Shown here: positions 1-10,467 of the stretch, piece after piece | Numbering within the stretch: the first letter of the stretch is position 1 | Layout of the letters: every line of letters begins with the position of its first letter | Assembly (NCBI GenBank): GCA_016748015.1 | Contig: JAAOMT010000193.1 | Coordinates: 113,882 to 163,392 of the forward strand | Source of the DNA: Geosiphon pyriformis | Lineage: Eukaryota > Glomeromycota > Glomeromycetes > Archaeosporales > Geosiphonaceae | Length of the DNA: 49,511 nt | Reading direction: 5' to 3' | The notes under the pieces: model-generated | What the model saw: only the letters and a program-made list of their open reading frames with translations | Databases searched by the model: none | What the model was told of the DNA's origin: nothing | Program-made: the position numbers and the translations under genes

Positions 1-39
1 CATGCAAAAGATTCCAAAATAACAGTCAAAATTAAAACA

Positions 40-708
40 ATGATACTTATTCCAGAAAACATCAACAATATAACTCAACAATTAGTTGAAAGCTTACAAC
101 AATTAAAATCCGATCTAGAAATCACAGTTAATAGCTCCAAAATAACATACATAAAAAGAACAATAGAAAATCCAAAAACAAGAAAAAAACATAATTTTGA
201 ACCATATAATATTGCCAAATATAACAACAAATTTATTAGCAAAGTTATTGAAAAATTAGAGATAGTATTGGGGAATACATTAATAATAGAAGAAATAGAA
301 ATAAGTGAATTAACACCAGACACATTTAGCAACTTGAAAACGAAATTTCCAATTAATTACTGTTATTATCAACTAGGAAAGCACTTGAACATACAAACAT
401 TATACTCAAAAGACTCAACTAGAGTGTTTGACAAAACAACTATCCAACTATTAGAACCTTTCATTGGAAAAACCAACACTATATTCCATTCAAAAACAGT
501 TTACAGAATTTTCAAAGCATTTGAAAACTGTTACAAATTATTGTTGAACCCAACCATGAATATAATAACAACCAACAGTATTGGACGACTTACCAACTCG
601 CAATTTCAAGAATTACAACAACAAATTAATAACACAGTATTGAACCACTATAGTAACTTAGAATTTAATAAAGAAATTAACTTCGATTTCGACGGAGCTC
701 AATCTTGA
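40..708 (+). CDS. accessory ORF downstream of integrase (3' ORF), family A; function unknown
   Basis: A 222-residue open frame, the longest intact copy here of a protein found between the integrase/GPY region and the 3' LTR in families A, C and D, with a tail remnant in B2. I do not recognise a known domain. The product is polar, rich in Asn, Thr, Ile and Lys, and shows no signal peptide or membrane helix, so it does not look like an envelope protein. Matches to the D copy (19053-19729) include the start (Met, hydrophobic, Pro, then a Gln/Leu-rich helix), a Tyr-Tyr-x-(Leu/Ile)-Gly-Lys stretch near residue 110, and an Ile-Gly-(Arg/Lys)-Leu-Thr...Phe-Gln motif near residue 185. It ends Asp-Gly-Ala-Gln-Ser then TGA, and the A of TGA starts the purine tract. 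The frame is open to base 1, so Met at 40 is the likely but not proven start. Confidence 0.7.
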   Translation: MILIPENINNITQQLVESLQQLKSDLEITVNSSKITYIKRTIENPKTRKKHNFEPYNIAKYNNKFISKVIEKLEIVLGNTLIIEEIEISELTPDTFSNLKTKFPINYCYYQLGKHLNIQTLYSKDSTRVFDKTTIQLLEPFIGKTNTIFHSKTVYRIFKAFENCYKLLLNPTMNIITTNSIGRLTNSQFQELQQQINNTVLNHYSNLEFNKEINFDFDGAQS

Positions 709-718
709 AAGGAGGGGA
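708..718 (+). promoter_or_regulatory. polypurine tract of element A1
   Basis: The run AAAGGAGGGGA lies 3 nt before the LTR start TGTTACGG at 722. This is the expected place of the plus-strand primer for reverse transcription. The same block on the other strand precedes the LTRs at 16890, 13942 and 19041. Confidence 0.8.
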
Positions 719-823
719 TAATGTTACGGTTTAAGAATTTAGCAAAAAGAATCATAAAAATAATACAAACTATTCAATCATAATATAGCACAGTAATAAT
801 CTTAGAAAGGTAATGATTAACAT

Positions 824-918
824 AGTAGCAAACACCATCTCGCGATAGTGACAAGTACCAGTTCACAATAGCAGCCAACACCAACTGGTAATAGCAGCAA
901 ACACCAGGTTGAAATATC
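824..918 (+). repeat. about 21-nt tandem repeat in the A1 LTR
   Basis: About four degenerate units built on AGCAAACACCA and CTGGTAATAG. It lies about 40 nt upstream of the TATA-like box. The other family A LTRs have a three-unit repeat at the corresponding place. Confidence 0.6.
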
Positions 919-954
919 AAAAAGAAAGTATTTTCTCGTAGAACTACAAACATG

Positions 955-962
955 TATATATA
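955..962 (+). promoter_or_regulatory. TATA-like box of the A1 LTR
   Basis: TATATATA sits just after the tandem repeat. A longer TATATATATA is found at the equivalent site on the minus strand of both A2 LTRs. The promoter role is inferred from position. Confidence 0.45.
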
Positions 963-1602
963 CAGTAGTTTTAATATTGAGAAATAATCAATCAAGTAAT
1001 AAAAATCATAACTTATCAAGCAATAGATCCAATTTTATCCAACAAACTCCACTTTAAATCATACTTTCAAATTAAATATCCCAAGAAACCTTTAAAAATC
1101 AAAAAGAAATGAAAAAGAATATTTAAAACGGAACTATCACAACCCAAAGTATTAAGAAACTTACTTGTATTATTTATTGAATGAAACTATCATTCATCAA
1201 CTGAATCCCTTGGAAGAATAATCCTTGATCAAGATTATTCATGTTGTTACTAATTGAGAAAAGCTTTATTGTGAGAATTAGAAAAGCACTAAAGACTATT
1301 AACATTCTGTGTTTCTAAATTAGAGAAACACATCAGGCAATTGCAAGGATAGCTTCAGAGAAAACCCCAGACAGTGGGTAGATTTCAGTTCAGCCTCTGA
1401 GAAGGAGTACATAAACACACACAACAATCAAGAATTAAAGAATAACTTACATCGCAACAGTAAAAAGAAAGCCTTCAGTGTAACAGTGACATTATCACAC
1501 AAATAAAATTGAGGAATTCATGAAAGACTGATTGCAATTAAAGCGGGATATCAGCAATTAAATATAACAAGAAAACCATCCCGTAACACTGTAATTTAGC
1601 CA

Positions 1603-1908
1603 TTATAGAAAACAAAAGCCCATTAACCCTAACTTCAATGTCCAAATTAATTTTAGGAAAAAAGGCAGTAGTATTCCAGTCACATTAACAGAACTGAGCT
1701 TTTTCAAAAAACCATCTGTATATACAATAAATATATTTAACCAAACCTCAAGCAGACTACTCTTAATATCAAAAAACTGACCAGACAATAAAACATTATT
1801 AACATCTAACACAAAATTCTTGATGGAAAGCACTAATGTGAACACAAAATCATGTAAAAACTTTAACACTAAAACAAACCAAGAAAGCACAAATCCTCTA
1901 GGGTTCAA
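1603..1908 (-). pseudogene. LINE C-terminal RNase H-like segment
   Basis: A 101-codon open frame containing Ile-Val-Tyr-Thr-Asp-Gly-Phe-Leu-Lys, which resembles the first catalytic block of RNase H (Tyr-Thr-Asp-Gly-Ser). It lies downstream of the RT on the same strand, as in LINEs with a terminal RNase H. It is truncated at the LTR boundary at 1588 and frameshifted from the RT. The remaining RNase H acidic residues were not located, so an active enzyme is not expected. Confidence 0.6.
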
Positions 1909-2472
1909 TCTCTTTCAATATTAAAATGTTCTCCAATTTAAAACTCTACTACACTTGTCCAAAAGTCTGTTACAGAAAGCCACACCAAACCTTTTTAAGG
2001 AACTAACACAATTATAATACAATAATAGTTTCAAAACACTTAAAACAAGAAACTGGCTAGAACAAAGAAAAGCACAAAGCAAATTGTTCATTATAGAAAT
2101 ACTATTGTCCAAAAACACATGCATAATTTTAGCCAAAAAATTGTTTAAAGAACTAACATACAACTGCACTGAATATTGTAAAAGATTCAGAAAAGTTTAA
2201 TCCAAAATCTGCAAATCCAAAAATTTGTGCTCAAAAAGTCGACCAAGAATCCCAGAAGCATTAGCAAAAATGACAACTAAAGCTAACTTTCCTTCAGTCT
2301 AAATCTGCTTAAACATTTTCAGATTATACAATAAAAAATAATATAGCACTTTATTTGGAAAATCACAGAGCAGTTCAGCCTTTGACTTAAAACCTTTCCT
2401 AACCAGAGCATTTTAATGCCAACAAACAACAAAAGAGATAAAACTAAACTAAGTATAATAGCCAACAATAGA

Positions 2473-3640
2473 CTACAAAACTGCCAAGACCAGATACAAA
2501 AACTGCTTATTCAAAATAGCTTTCTTCAACACCATATTGAAAAAAAACTTGACATTAGACTGAGCCTTAGTCAAATTGGGCTTGAATAAACTATTAGTAA
2601 ACAAAAAAATACTTAAGTATTTATGAGATACATTACACTTGACAATTGAAATAAAGAACTTATTAATTCTGAAAACAACATCTTTAACTCTTCTATTAAT
2701 AGGAATAGCAACTATTTTGTTATTATTAATTAAAATGTTATTAATTGAGAAGAAGTCACTAACAATGTCCAATATAAATTGTGTAACAGCTTAGTTATTC
2801 CCAATCCAGATGGTATTATTCACAAAAGCTCTAGCCACAAAAAAAGAAATCACTTTACCCATATTATTAATTCTTTCCATCTTGGCCACAAACTTGGTAT
2901 CAATTCAGTAACCATATATACTCTTCTGTCTTTTGACTTTACACAAAAAAGAGTCATAAAAAATCTGCCAAAGAAGAAAAGAGAACATCTTACCTTGATC
3001 AAGACTATTAAATACCTGACACTTATTTGAAAGACCAAAATCTGTTATAACTCTGTTCAATTTTTTCTCATAAATCTCTTACACATTTTGATATACTACA
3101 AACTAACTCTTAAATAATGCCAACTGACCAAATCATATGTTTTGTGCATATCTTGTAAAACCAACCAAACTTTTTTGTCTTTTTTCAAAGTATTCTCAAC
3201 TACTAAACCAACTGTAAAAATAAGAGACTGCATCAAAGTATTCTTTAAAATAAAGAAGTTATTTCCATAGAAAACACCAAATTTACTACAGACAAAAAAG
3301 ATTCAATTCAAGAGAATTTAAAAAAAAATCTTATAAATAGTTTCAATTAGAACAATAAAACAAGTATTCATTAAGATGCTATTCTATTTGTAAGGTTTGG
3401 ATATCATTGAAACTCATGCCCTCTTCTATAGAATTAGAACAGCACCTAACTTCAAACACAAATTCAAAGGTCCAAAAAACTCCTGAAAATATTGTTACCA
3501 CAATGTTTCCACAATTCATTAGAAATACCACTAAGACCAGCAGTCTTCCCATCTGGTAAGTATTTGATAACTTAAACCAACTCATTAAAACTAATAACAT
3601 CCATAATATTAGAGAAAGCATTATTATTTATATGTTGTAA
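2473..3640 (-). pseudogene. LINE reverse transcriptase, catalytically broken
   Basis: The RT reads right to left in several frames. Near 3540-3600 is the finger region with Pro-Asp-Gly-Lys and Gly-Leu-Ser-Gly-Ile-Ser-Asn-Glu-Leu-Trp. At about 2791-2850 is the palm strand Ala-Phe-Val-Asn-Asn-Thr-Ile-Trp, where active LINE RTs have Phe-Val-Asp-Asp. From 2772 down to 2473 is the conserved C-terminal part with His-Lys-Tyr-Leu-Ser-Ile-Phe-Leu. Both catalytic aspartates have become asparagine and there are several frameshifts, so this copy cannot polymerise. Confidence 0.75.
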
Positions 3641-3700
3641 AAAAGCATACTGGCAGACTTAAAGATCAAACAAAGACCCAAAAACTGATCACTTCTTGGT

Positions 3701-4390
3701 TTATCCCTCTATTATAGCATTAATTTTAGATTTAACATTATCAGAATTCAAAACCAGCTTGTTATTAACAATTAAATAGTTGAGAACCACTTTATAAAAC
3801 AGCTTATCTAATATACTTTTGATCATATGACTTTTGTCCAAGCAAAAATTTTCCATTTTTTTATTGATAATACACTTAATAGCAGCAGACTTAGATTTAT
3901 GCATCTTGAAACAATAGTAACTTTTTCTAATCTTGAATAAGCAACTAAAAATATTCATATTGTTGAAGCCATTATTTAATATGTTTTGAATCTTAAAAGT
4001 CTTAACTTTATTAGCAATTAACCAAACACCAAAAAGTGAGTCAGTTCTAAAAAAATCACCAGATTGAAAAAATTTAACCACTTTGGCAACCAGTAGTTCT
4101 AGCTTAAAAAACTTAGAAAATTGTTTGTTAAAAGAACATTTAATATTATAAAACCAATATTTAGAAAAAACATTATCAGCTGAATTTACCATTATCTTCT
4201 CCAGCAAATTCCACATAGTATCAAGATCTCTATCAGCATTTGTAAATAAAAACTTACCAATTACAGAAAAAAACTTAACAGAAACACACTTTTTAAAACA
4301 AGTCCATTTGGGAGCATCTGCACCAGCAATTTTAAATTTCCAATGATTTCTATTAGCTTGTTTATGCAAATCATTCAAATAAAAATCCAA
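3701..4390 (-). pseudogene. LINE segment linking endonuclease and RT
   Basis: A 229-codon open frame (start to stop) rich in Lys, Phe and Asn, lying between the endonuclease and RT blocks. It holds the His-Trp-Lys-Phe-Lys-Ile and Trp-Asn-Leu-Leu-Glu-Lys stretches I associate with this LINE lineage, and ends in a region leading into the RT fingers. The apparent Met start has no special meaning because the frame continues rightwards to the solo LTR at 4412. No catalytic residues are expected here. Confidence 0.65.
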
Positions 4391-4411
4391 AAGTCTATCC
4401 AGACCAATTAA

Positions 4412-5272
4412 TATTATAGGTGATTATTTGAGATCTGAAAACAAATAAAAAACCCATAACTTGGTGCTTAACAAATAATTTAATAAGTAATGTTTAAAGA
4501 TTTTCGTGATCTGAAGGTTTTAGTATCTGAAAGTTTTAGTAGAGTTTTTTGTATAATGAACAGAGATTCAATAGTTGTTTTTAGTAGCCTCTTGGAATTA
4601 CAATTCTGTCAATTTTTTTCTTGGCTTGATGGCCAGTAATCCTCTGGTAAGTAATGCTTAAATTCAAATATCTATCTTTTTGTATAGAGTCTTTTATCAA
4701 GCAATCCTTAACATTAGTAACTCAGTGCTTAATCCTTAATCAATTAGTAAACAACAAAAAATAAATAAATAAATAAAATAAAAAACATAAAAAAAATTAG
4801 CCAAGACAAAAAAGAGTTAGTATCTTATCAATAGCCATAATCAAAAGCTATTGGTCTAGTGTAGTTAAATATTAGCAATTATTAACATAAATTGTTGATA
4901 GTAAAAAATGGGTTGTAATATGTAACAAAGTATTTTATTAATATTGGATGTTTTTATTTCAAGTTATAGAATACTATTGTATAAAGAGATAGATCTGAAA
5001 TTGAAATTGGAGGTTTTAAGCTAAGAATTTTGTTTTTTCTGCTTCTAATACTACTACTATATATACATAAATTTTATTGTATAAGATTCCTTAAATTTTT
5101 CAATTCTCTAGCCAGAAATCTTGAAATCCCACAATTTCTTATATAGGAATTCTATAATTTTGGAATCCTGCAATTTTTCTGAGAAGAATCCTGAAATTCC
5201 ATTTTTATTATGTCTTATTCTGATTGGCTAATTTATATATTAATATATAATTTCTATATTCTATAAGTAACA
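4412..5272 (-). repeat. solo LTR, family B (copy B1), inserted in the LINE
   Basis: 861 bp matching the B LTRs at 45533-46324 and 47832-48697 along its length. The ends are decayed: TATTATAGG for TGTTACAGG at the left, AGTAACA at the right. LINE coding sequence resumes on both sides and there is no internal element sequence, which is the sign of LTR-LTR recombination. CCAAT occurs at 5273-5277 and at 4404-4408, a possible target duplication offset by 3 nt. Holds an A-rich tract at about 4750-4795. Confidence 0.85.
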
Positions 5273-5929
5273 CCAATACCATGACAGCCTTGTGATTAGT
5301 ATTGAAGAATTCAAAAGCAAAAACAACTTTATAATTAGCAATCACTGACAATAAACACTTATTAACAAAAATATAATCAATAACTTTCTTAACTTCTCTC
5401 AAATTGTTCTATGTGAAAGTCTTGATTAAATAATGGCCTCTAAGCAAATTAACCAAATCCAAATCCAAACAGAATTGAAAACTCACACTCTTATTAGAAC
5501 TATTCTCATTAAAATCCTTACCCAAGACCACAAAAGTATTGGCATTAACTGTTTTTATAATAAAAAAATTAATCTCAACTGTCTGACCAAATCTAGTCTT
5601 AGCAAAAGCACCAGTATACAAGCCCAAAATCATGACCAAAAGCTTGTTCTTAAAAAGAAGCCAAACTGAAATAATACAACTAGGCATCTCTTTAACCTTA
5701 GAAACATAACAAACCAGAGAATTGTTCATAATAATTGCTATTTTAGCACTAAAAAAACCCTTATTCAAACCAAATATAAACACCTGCATACCATCAAACT
5801 TGTTTATAATTCATGGCCTAATACTAGACCTTAATTTTGTTTCTGTGATTATTAAAATCATATTATTAGAGTTCATGTGCCAATATACAATATCTTTCTG
5901 CTTAGCCAGTACATTAATGTCATAAACAT
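5273..5929 (-). pseudogene. LINE APE-type endonuclease domain
   Basis: This would nick target DNA for target-primed reverse transcription. The frame at 5409-5789 contains Val-Val-Leu-Gly-Lys-Asp-Phe-Asn-Glu-Asn, matching the Gly-Asp-Phe-Asn block of APE endonucleases, and a Gly-Leu-Tyr-Thr-Gly-Ala stretch. Upstream, near 5830-5860, is Ile-Thr-Glu-Thr-Lys-Leu, matching the Thr-Glu-Thr block with the metal-binding Glu. Near 5300, Asn-Thr-Asn-His-Lys-Ala corresponds to the catalytic Ser/Thr-Asp-His with Asp replaced by Asn. The domain is cut at 5929 by B2 and its C-terminal end is interrupted by the solo LTR. Confidence 0.75.
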
Positions 5930-6827
5930 TGTATATTATTATTCATAGAATATAAGAATTAGATATTAGTACATTAATTAGCCAATTAGAATAAGACATA
6001 ATAAAAGTGAAATTCCAGAATTTTTTTCAGAAAAATTACAGGATTTCAGAATTACAGAATTTCTGCATAAGGAATCACAAAATTCCAAAAATCTTATACA
6101 ATAAAATTTATGTATATATAATAATAGTATTAGAAACAAAAAAGACAAAATTCTTAGTTTTTAGAACCTTCAGTTCCAATTCTCTATCTATCTTTTTATA
6201 TGATAGTATTTTATAACTTGAAATAGAAACATCAAATATCAATAAAATATTTATTACATATCATAATTTATCTTTCTATTATCAACAATTCATGTTAATA
6301 GTTGCCAATACTTAACTATATTAGACCAATAGCTTTTGATTATGGCTATTGACAGAATACTAACTCTTTCTGCCTTGGTTTATCTCTTTATTTTTTATTT
6401 TTTATTTTTTTTTCTTTTATTTTTTATTTTTATTTTGTTGTTGATTTACTAATTGATTAAAAAATTAATGTGTAGAGTACTGACATCAAGATATAGTACT
6501 GGTAAAAGATCTAAGAATAAGAGTAAACACTCAAAATTAAAGATAGCTTACCAAGAAATTACTGGCCATCAAGCTAAGAAAAAAATTGACAGAATATAGA
6601 TATTTTGGGAAACAACAGACAATAAAACACACCAATTTAAGAGTTAAGAAACTATTAGGAATCTTACCAAAGGATATCTCTCTTGAATTTCTGTTTATTA
6701 TATAAAAGACTTAACCAAAACCTTTAAATCATGAAAACTTTTAAATATTACCAACACCATTTCAGCTATTGAACACCAAATTATGAGTTTTTTATATGTT
6801 TTAGATTCCAAATAATTACTTGTAACA
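5930..6827 (+). repeat. 5' LTR of B2 (family B)
   Basis: 898 bp, the reverse complement of the other B LTRs and a direct repeat of 11613-12567. It begins TGTATATT (decayed TGTTACTT) and ends TTGTAACA. It contains the GAATTCC-rich degenerate repeat (about 6010-6090), a TATATATA box at 6113-6120 and a long T-rich tract (about 6390-6435). Confidence 0.88.
6113..6120 (+). promoter_or_regulatory. TATA-like box in the B2 5' LTR
   Basis: TATATATA follows the GAATTCC-rich repeat at the same place in all B LTRs, for example on the minus strand at 48446-48453. Promoter role inferred. Confidence 0.45.
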
Positions 6828-6829
6828 TT

Positions 6830-6839
6830 TAGTGCTTTT
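6830..6839 (+). other. degenerate tRNA primer-binding site of B2
   Basis: TAGTGCTTTT starts 2 nt after the LTR end. The intact form in B4 and D is TGGTGCTCTC, so TGG has become TAG here. Confidence 0.6.
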
Positions 6840-6859
6840 TGTAAGATATAATTCTACAG

Positions 6860-8612
6860 AGAACCAGCACCAACAACAACTATTCAAAAGTGGTAAAATC
6901 AGAAATAAGAGAAACAAACTATCTAGAATTCACCAAATTCTTATTCTAACACTACTGTAAACACTTGGGATTAATTAACAACCAACTATTAGCAGAATTT
7001 GCCTTCAACTTTTATGTCAATAAAAAAAATTAAATATTTCTTAGGAGAACCAGTAAATACAGAATCAACATAAAGAAATTTTTACAGCAAATTAATTCAA
7101 TATACCAGCTTACTATTAAACCACAACTTCACATCAATCATCACTAAAATCAACAAAAAAATTGAAAATTACACCCAACAAATATTTCTTATTATCTATG
7201 CAGAAAAAGACAAAGAAAAACTACAAACACCAACAGAAACTCCAAAACAAATACAATTACCTACATAAAAGAAACAAAGAATTGATTTTCCAGCTAATCC
7301 ATCATATCACTACAATCCTAAAAGTATTATTAATATAACATCAACAGACACATCCACAACAGAAGAAAGCAGAATTATTAGAAACTTACAGCAATTACTT
7401 TGAAGAATTTAAATCATGATTACTAACACTATTAAAATTTTGATCACTGTCACCTTAACCTAATTTCAGAGCTGCTAGTCCTTGGAAAATAACCAAATCA
7501 GAAGAAAAAAAAAACAAAGATCAGGAATTTAATTATCAAAACCTGATTCCAGAAAATCCAGAAATACAAACTCTAATAATTCCAACTCAGCAAAATCAAA
7601 ACAATCTAAACACTGCTTCTATTGTTTCTTAAAACTTACCTTCAGTAATCATAATCAATCTACTACCAGTTGCACCAATTACCAAACAACAACAACAACA
7701 GTCACAACTATTACTTTAGTAACTACTTTAACAGCAACCACAATCACAACAACAACAACATTTGTTATTAGCACTGATGATCTATGTACCAATTACCAAG
7801 CTCGAAAAATTTACTGGTAAAGAAGACAATATACAGGTATAATTCAATAATGTAGAAAAAGCTATTGCAGTTAATGAATAAAATAATGTTAAAGCATTAT
7901 AGACAATCTCATATTTCTTTCAGAATACTGCTAATTTATGGTATTAAAGCCTAATCCAGAAACCCCAAAACTTCAATGCATTCAAAGTTGAATTCTTGAA
8001 ATATTTTAGTAACAATAATAGCATTAATCATCTAACAAATACTTTCACAACTATTAAGCAAGAAGAAACTGAAACAGTCACCATTTATCTAGAATGCTTT
8101 TATAAAAATCTGTACCAAATATAAGCAATTGATGCAAACTACTTCACAGTGTTACAAATCTTAAATTAATTTATTTATGGTTTGTGCAGTAGTCTCCTAC
8201 AATGCATACATTCAATACACTTACAAACACTCCAAAATATTATTACTTATATCAGAAATTTCAAATCAGCCAAGCTAAAAGCCAACTATACTTAAGCCAT
8301 AAACTTAGTAATGAATAGATCATCTGAATTGGATTCTAAATTGAGGCAATTTAGTAAGTTAATTAATCAAAAATTAGAGGAATACTTAGCTAACAACAAT
8401 CCAGCAATATATTAGTTATCACAATGTCATGACAATTCCAGAGCTTTTAACCAGTACCAAAATTAGTCATGTCTCATGTTATTATTAACTTGTTAATCAT
8501 GACAGTAAAAAACATGTATTTGCCATAATTGTGGTAAACAAAATCACATTAAGGTTGACTGCCATGTCAAAATTAATAAGCAATAGTCAGGAAATCAACA
8601 TCAAAATCCTGA
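6860..8612 (+). pseudogene. gag of B2
   Basis: Decayed structural polyprotein that would form the virus-like particle. It is recognised by parallel decayed blocks in B4 and B5. These include a capsid block around 7930-8120 with Asn-Asn-Ser-Ile-Asn-His-Leu and Thr-Ile-Lys-Gln-Glu-Glu, and a CCHC zinc knuckle Cys-x2-Cys-x4-His-x4-Cys at 8521-8562. CAA-rich Gln runs occur at 7687-7765. Stops, many at Gln positions (TAA, TAG), interrupt every frame. Confidence 0.7.
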
Positions 8613-9069
8613 TTGCCAATTTTAAACTCTGAGTTACTAATCAAATCAAAACCTGTATCAATCTTATTACACTCCAATAATACAACAAGCAATATACTTA
8701 TCACTAATTTATCAGCTTTTAGTATTCATAATATATTAACTGCAGTTACAGGTTATTTATTAACTCTAATCATTTCAAACACTATTACCAAATTTAGCTT
8801 AAATATCCAGAAATTCAAGACCAAGAATTATTCACACCCAATAAAACTGACAATTAGTAATAGTAATGCATTAACTAATTCTTAGCTTATTATAACAACT
8901 CACAAGATTACACCAATGGAGTTTGAAAACTAAGTACAACTAAAACCCAAATTCCCAAAACTATTTAAGTCTCTTGGTTACTTCAGAAAATGCCAAACTC
9001 AGCAAACAGAAACTCAATCAAACCTAACTATTTACCAACAACATTCTACCAACAATTATTATTGAAAAC

Positions 9070-9560
9070 AAATCACTTACTGCCATCTTCTTTTTTAAAT
9101 TAGAAAAACCAGTTGAAATACTTTTATTTAGTAAAGTTATTCTTGAATCAAAACTCATTACTATAATATATACTGATCCCAAAGTTGATGGTCAATTCAT
9201 TAAACTAATCCTAAACAATAAATTAACCAACAACATTATCACATGACAACTTATGGACCAATTAGGTCACTAAGTTGATTGTACTGCCAGTGCCAAAATT
9301 ATCATTGTTGATAAAACAACAAAAATGCACATTGGTGAGATTAACAACTTTCCTTTTAAAGTCAATGGCATTATTATATCCATTAAAATATTAGTAATGA
9401 AAGTTACACAGTATTAAGCATTAGTTAAAAATAACTGGCTGTTCAAAACTAATGTCATATTCAACTGGAATACTCAGGGATTACAACTGAGCCAAAATAG
9501 TCAAAACATTTGGGTGCCAGCCACTTGTGGTTATTTTAAGATTACCACCAACAAACAGTC
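9070..9560 (+). pseudogene. aspartic protease (retropepsin) of B2
   Basis: Contains Lys-Leu-Ile-Leu-Asn-Asn-Lys near 9199-9222, aligned with Leu-Ile-Leu-Asp-Asn-Gly in A2, so the catalytic Asp is now Asn and the Gly is lost. It is followed by Gly-Glu-Ile-Asn-Asn-Phe-Pro-Phe, which is shared with A2 and D. In-frame TGA and TAA fall at former Arg and Gln positions. It would have cut the Gag-Pol precursor; this copy cannot. Confidence 0.75.
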
Positions 9561-9769
9561 ACTAATTGAGCTTGAAAAAGAAAAAAAAAACCTATTTGAG
9601 AAATGTATCAGGTATTATGGACTGAAAAAAAACACAATGAATTATTACCAGTACTTATATTAAAAGAAAAAAAAGGGAAGGAAAAAAAAGAAAACAAACC
9701 CCAAGCAACCACTTCCACATATATATCATATATCATCATTATTCAACACTAGCCAAACTATTGTTAACT

Positions 9770-10450
9770 CAAATTAATTTGTATTAATTGTAACAAAAAA
9801 TTGTTAACAATAGGTACATGTTGTGGTGATGATAAAGAATGGCCAACAACCACAAAATACTACTGCTGCTTATGTATTCTTAAACATTTTGAACAACCAA
9901 AAAAACAAGAAAAATGAAACAACAAATCATGTCTTGCTTGTAAAAAAACTTTTCTAAACAAAAGAATGTAGAACAACATTTCTGGTTGTAAAGAAACATA
10001 TAATAAATTATATTAATACATGATTTTAATCAGCAATTAGGTGAAAAAAGAAACACCAATAGACACTGTCTAGAGAAGAGCTGTAAAATATTTGGATGGC
10101 TATCCACACAACAACAACAAAATATAGAGAATAGCAATTACCAAAATCAAAAGTGTAATCTCAAAAGAAATAAAAATAATCAAAAACAATCCACTGAAAC
10201 CCAAAAAAATTATTTGGATCCCAAACTCTGATATTATCCTTGACATTATAGATTCAAAACAATTTTACAAACACTACTAAAAATTAGCACCCATTAGAGA
10301 AAAACAAGAGCAATGTTTAAAAAAGCTTAATACTCATTTATGTGACTACTATTTAATTTTATGTAACTTTCAATATTGTAATAATTGTGACATCATTTAC
10401 AATTTACCATCATACATGATCTACATAATTCCAAAAAAAAGAGCCAATTA
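9770..10450 (+). pseudogene. Cys-rich module between protease and dUTPase, B2
   Basis: Matches the modules of B4, A2 and D. Blocks seen: Cys-x2-Cys-Asn-Lys-Lys-Leu, a Cys-Cys-Gly-Asp pair, Tyr-Cys-Cys-Leu-Cys, then Ser-Cys-Leu-Ala-Cys-Lys. A second cluster near 10365-10400 includes Gln-Tyr-Cys-Asn-Asn-Cys. The paired cysteines suggest zinc binding (inference). In-frame TGA occurs where D has Trp (Lys-Trp-Asn). No known domain is recognised. Confidence 0.6.
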
Positions 10451-10467
10451 GCAAATGCATTATAGAA

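Larger units (their letters stand above)
1..1588 (+). mobile_element. 3' end of a family A Ty3/Gypsy-type LTR retrotransposon (copy A1), cut by window edge
   Basis: Only the accessory 3' ORF, the purine tract and the 3' LTR of this plus-strand element lie in the window; gag and pol would be upstream. The LTR is recognised because its reverse complement matches, with frequent substitutions, the two LTRs at 16099-16890 and 32875-33653. The ORF matches the 3' ORF remnant of A2 at 16904-17225. The element abuts the 3' end of a LINE at 1589. Confidence 0.85.
722..1588 (+). repeat. 3' LTR of A1 (family A)
   Basis: 867 bp bounded by a perfect 8-nt inverted repeat, TGTTACGG at the left and CCGTAACA at the right. 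The reverse complement aligns end to end with 16099-16890. It contains a tandem repeat (824-918) followed by a TATA-like box (955-962). It retains CpG at its tips where the other family A copies read TpG or CpA. Confidence 0.9.
1589..5929 (-). mobile_element. LINE-type non-LTR retrotransposon, decayed and interrupted
   Basis: Minus-strand segments read in the order APE endonuclease (5273-5929), connecting region (3701-4411), RT (2473-3640) and RNase H-like tail (about 1603-1910). Coding matches continue on both sides of a family B solo LTR at 4412-5272, so that LTR inserted later. The 5' side stops where B2 begins (5930) and the 3' side meets the A1 LTR at 1588. No poly(A) tail or ORF1 is identified. 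The lineage is inferred as the LINE type common in Glomeromycotina genomes. Confidence 0.8.

Noticed and set aside
40-708. Envelope gene in the 3' ORF
   Set aside because: No signal peptide, membrane helix or cysteine pattern.
709-721. AAGGAGGGG followed by ATG resembles a bacterial ribosome-binding site
   Set aside because: It is the polypurine tract directly before an LTR; the window is eukaryotic retrotransposon DNA.
8613-8885. 90-codon plus-strand open frame in B2
   Set aside because: The neighbouring frame carries the spacer matching B4 gag-PR sequence; this one is a shadow.
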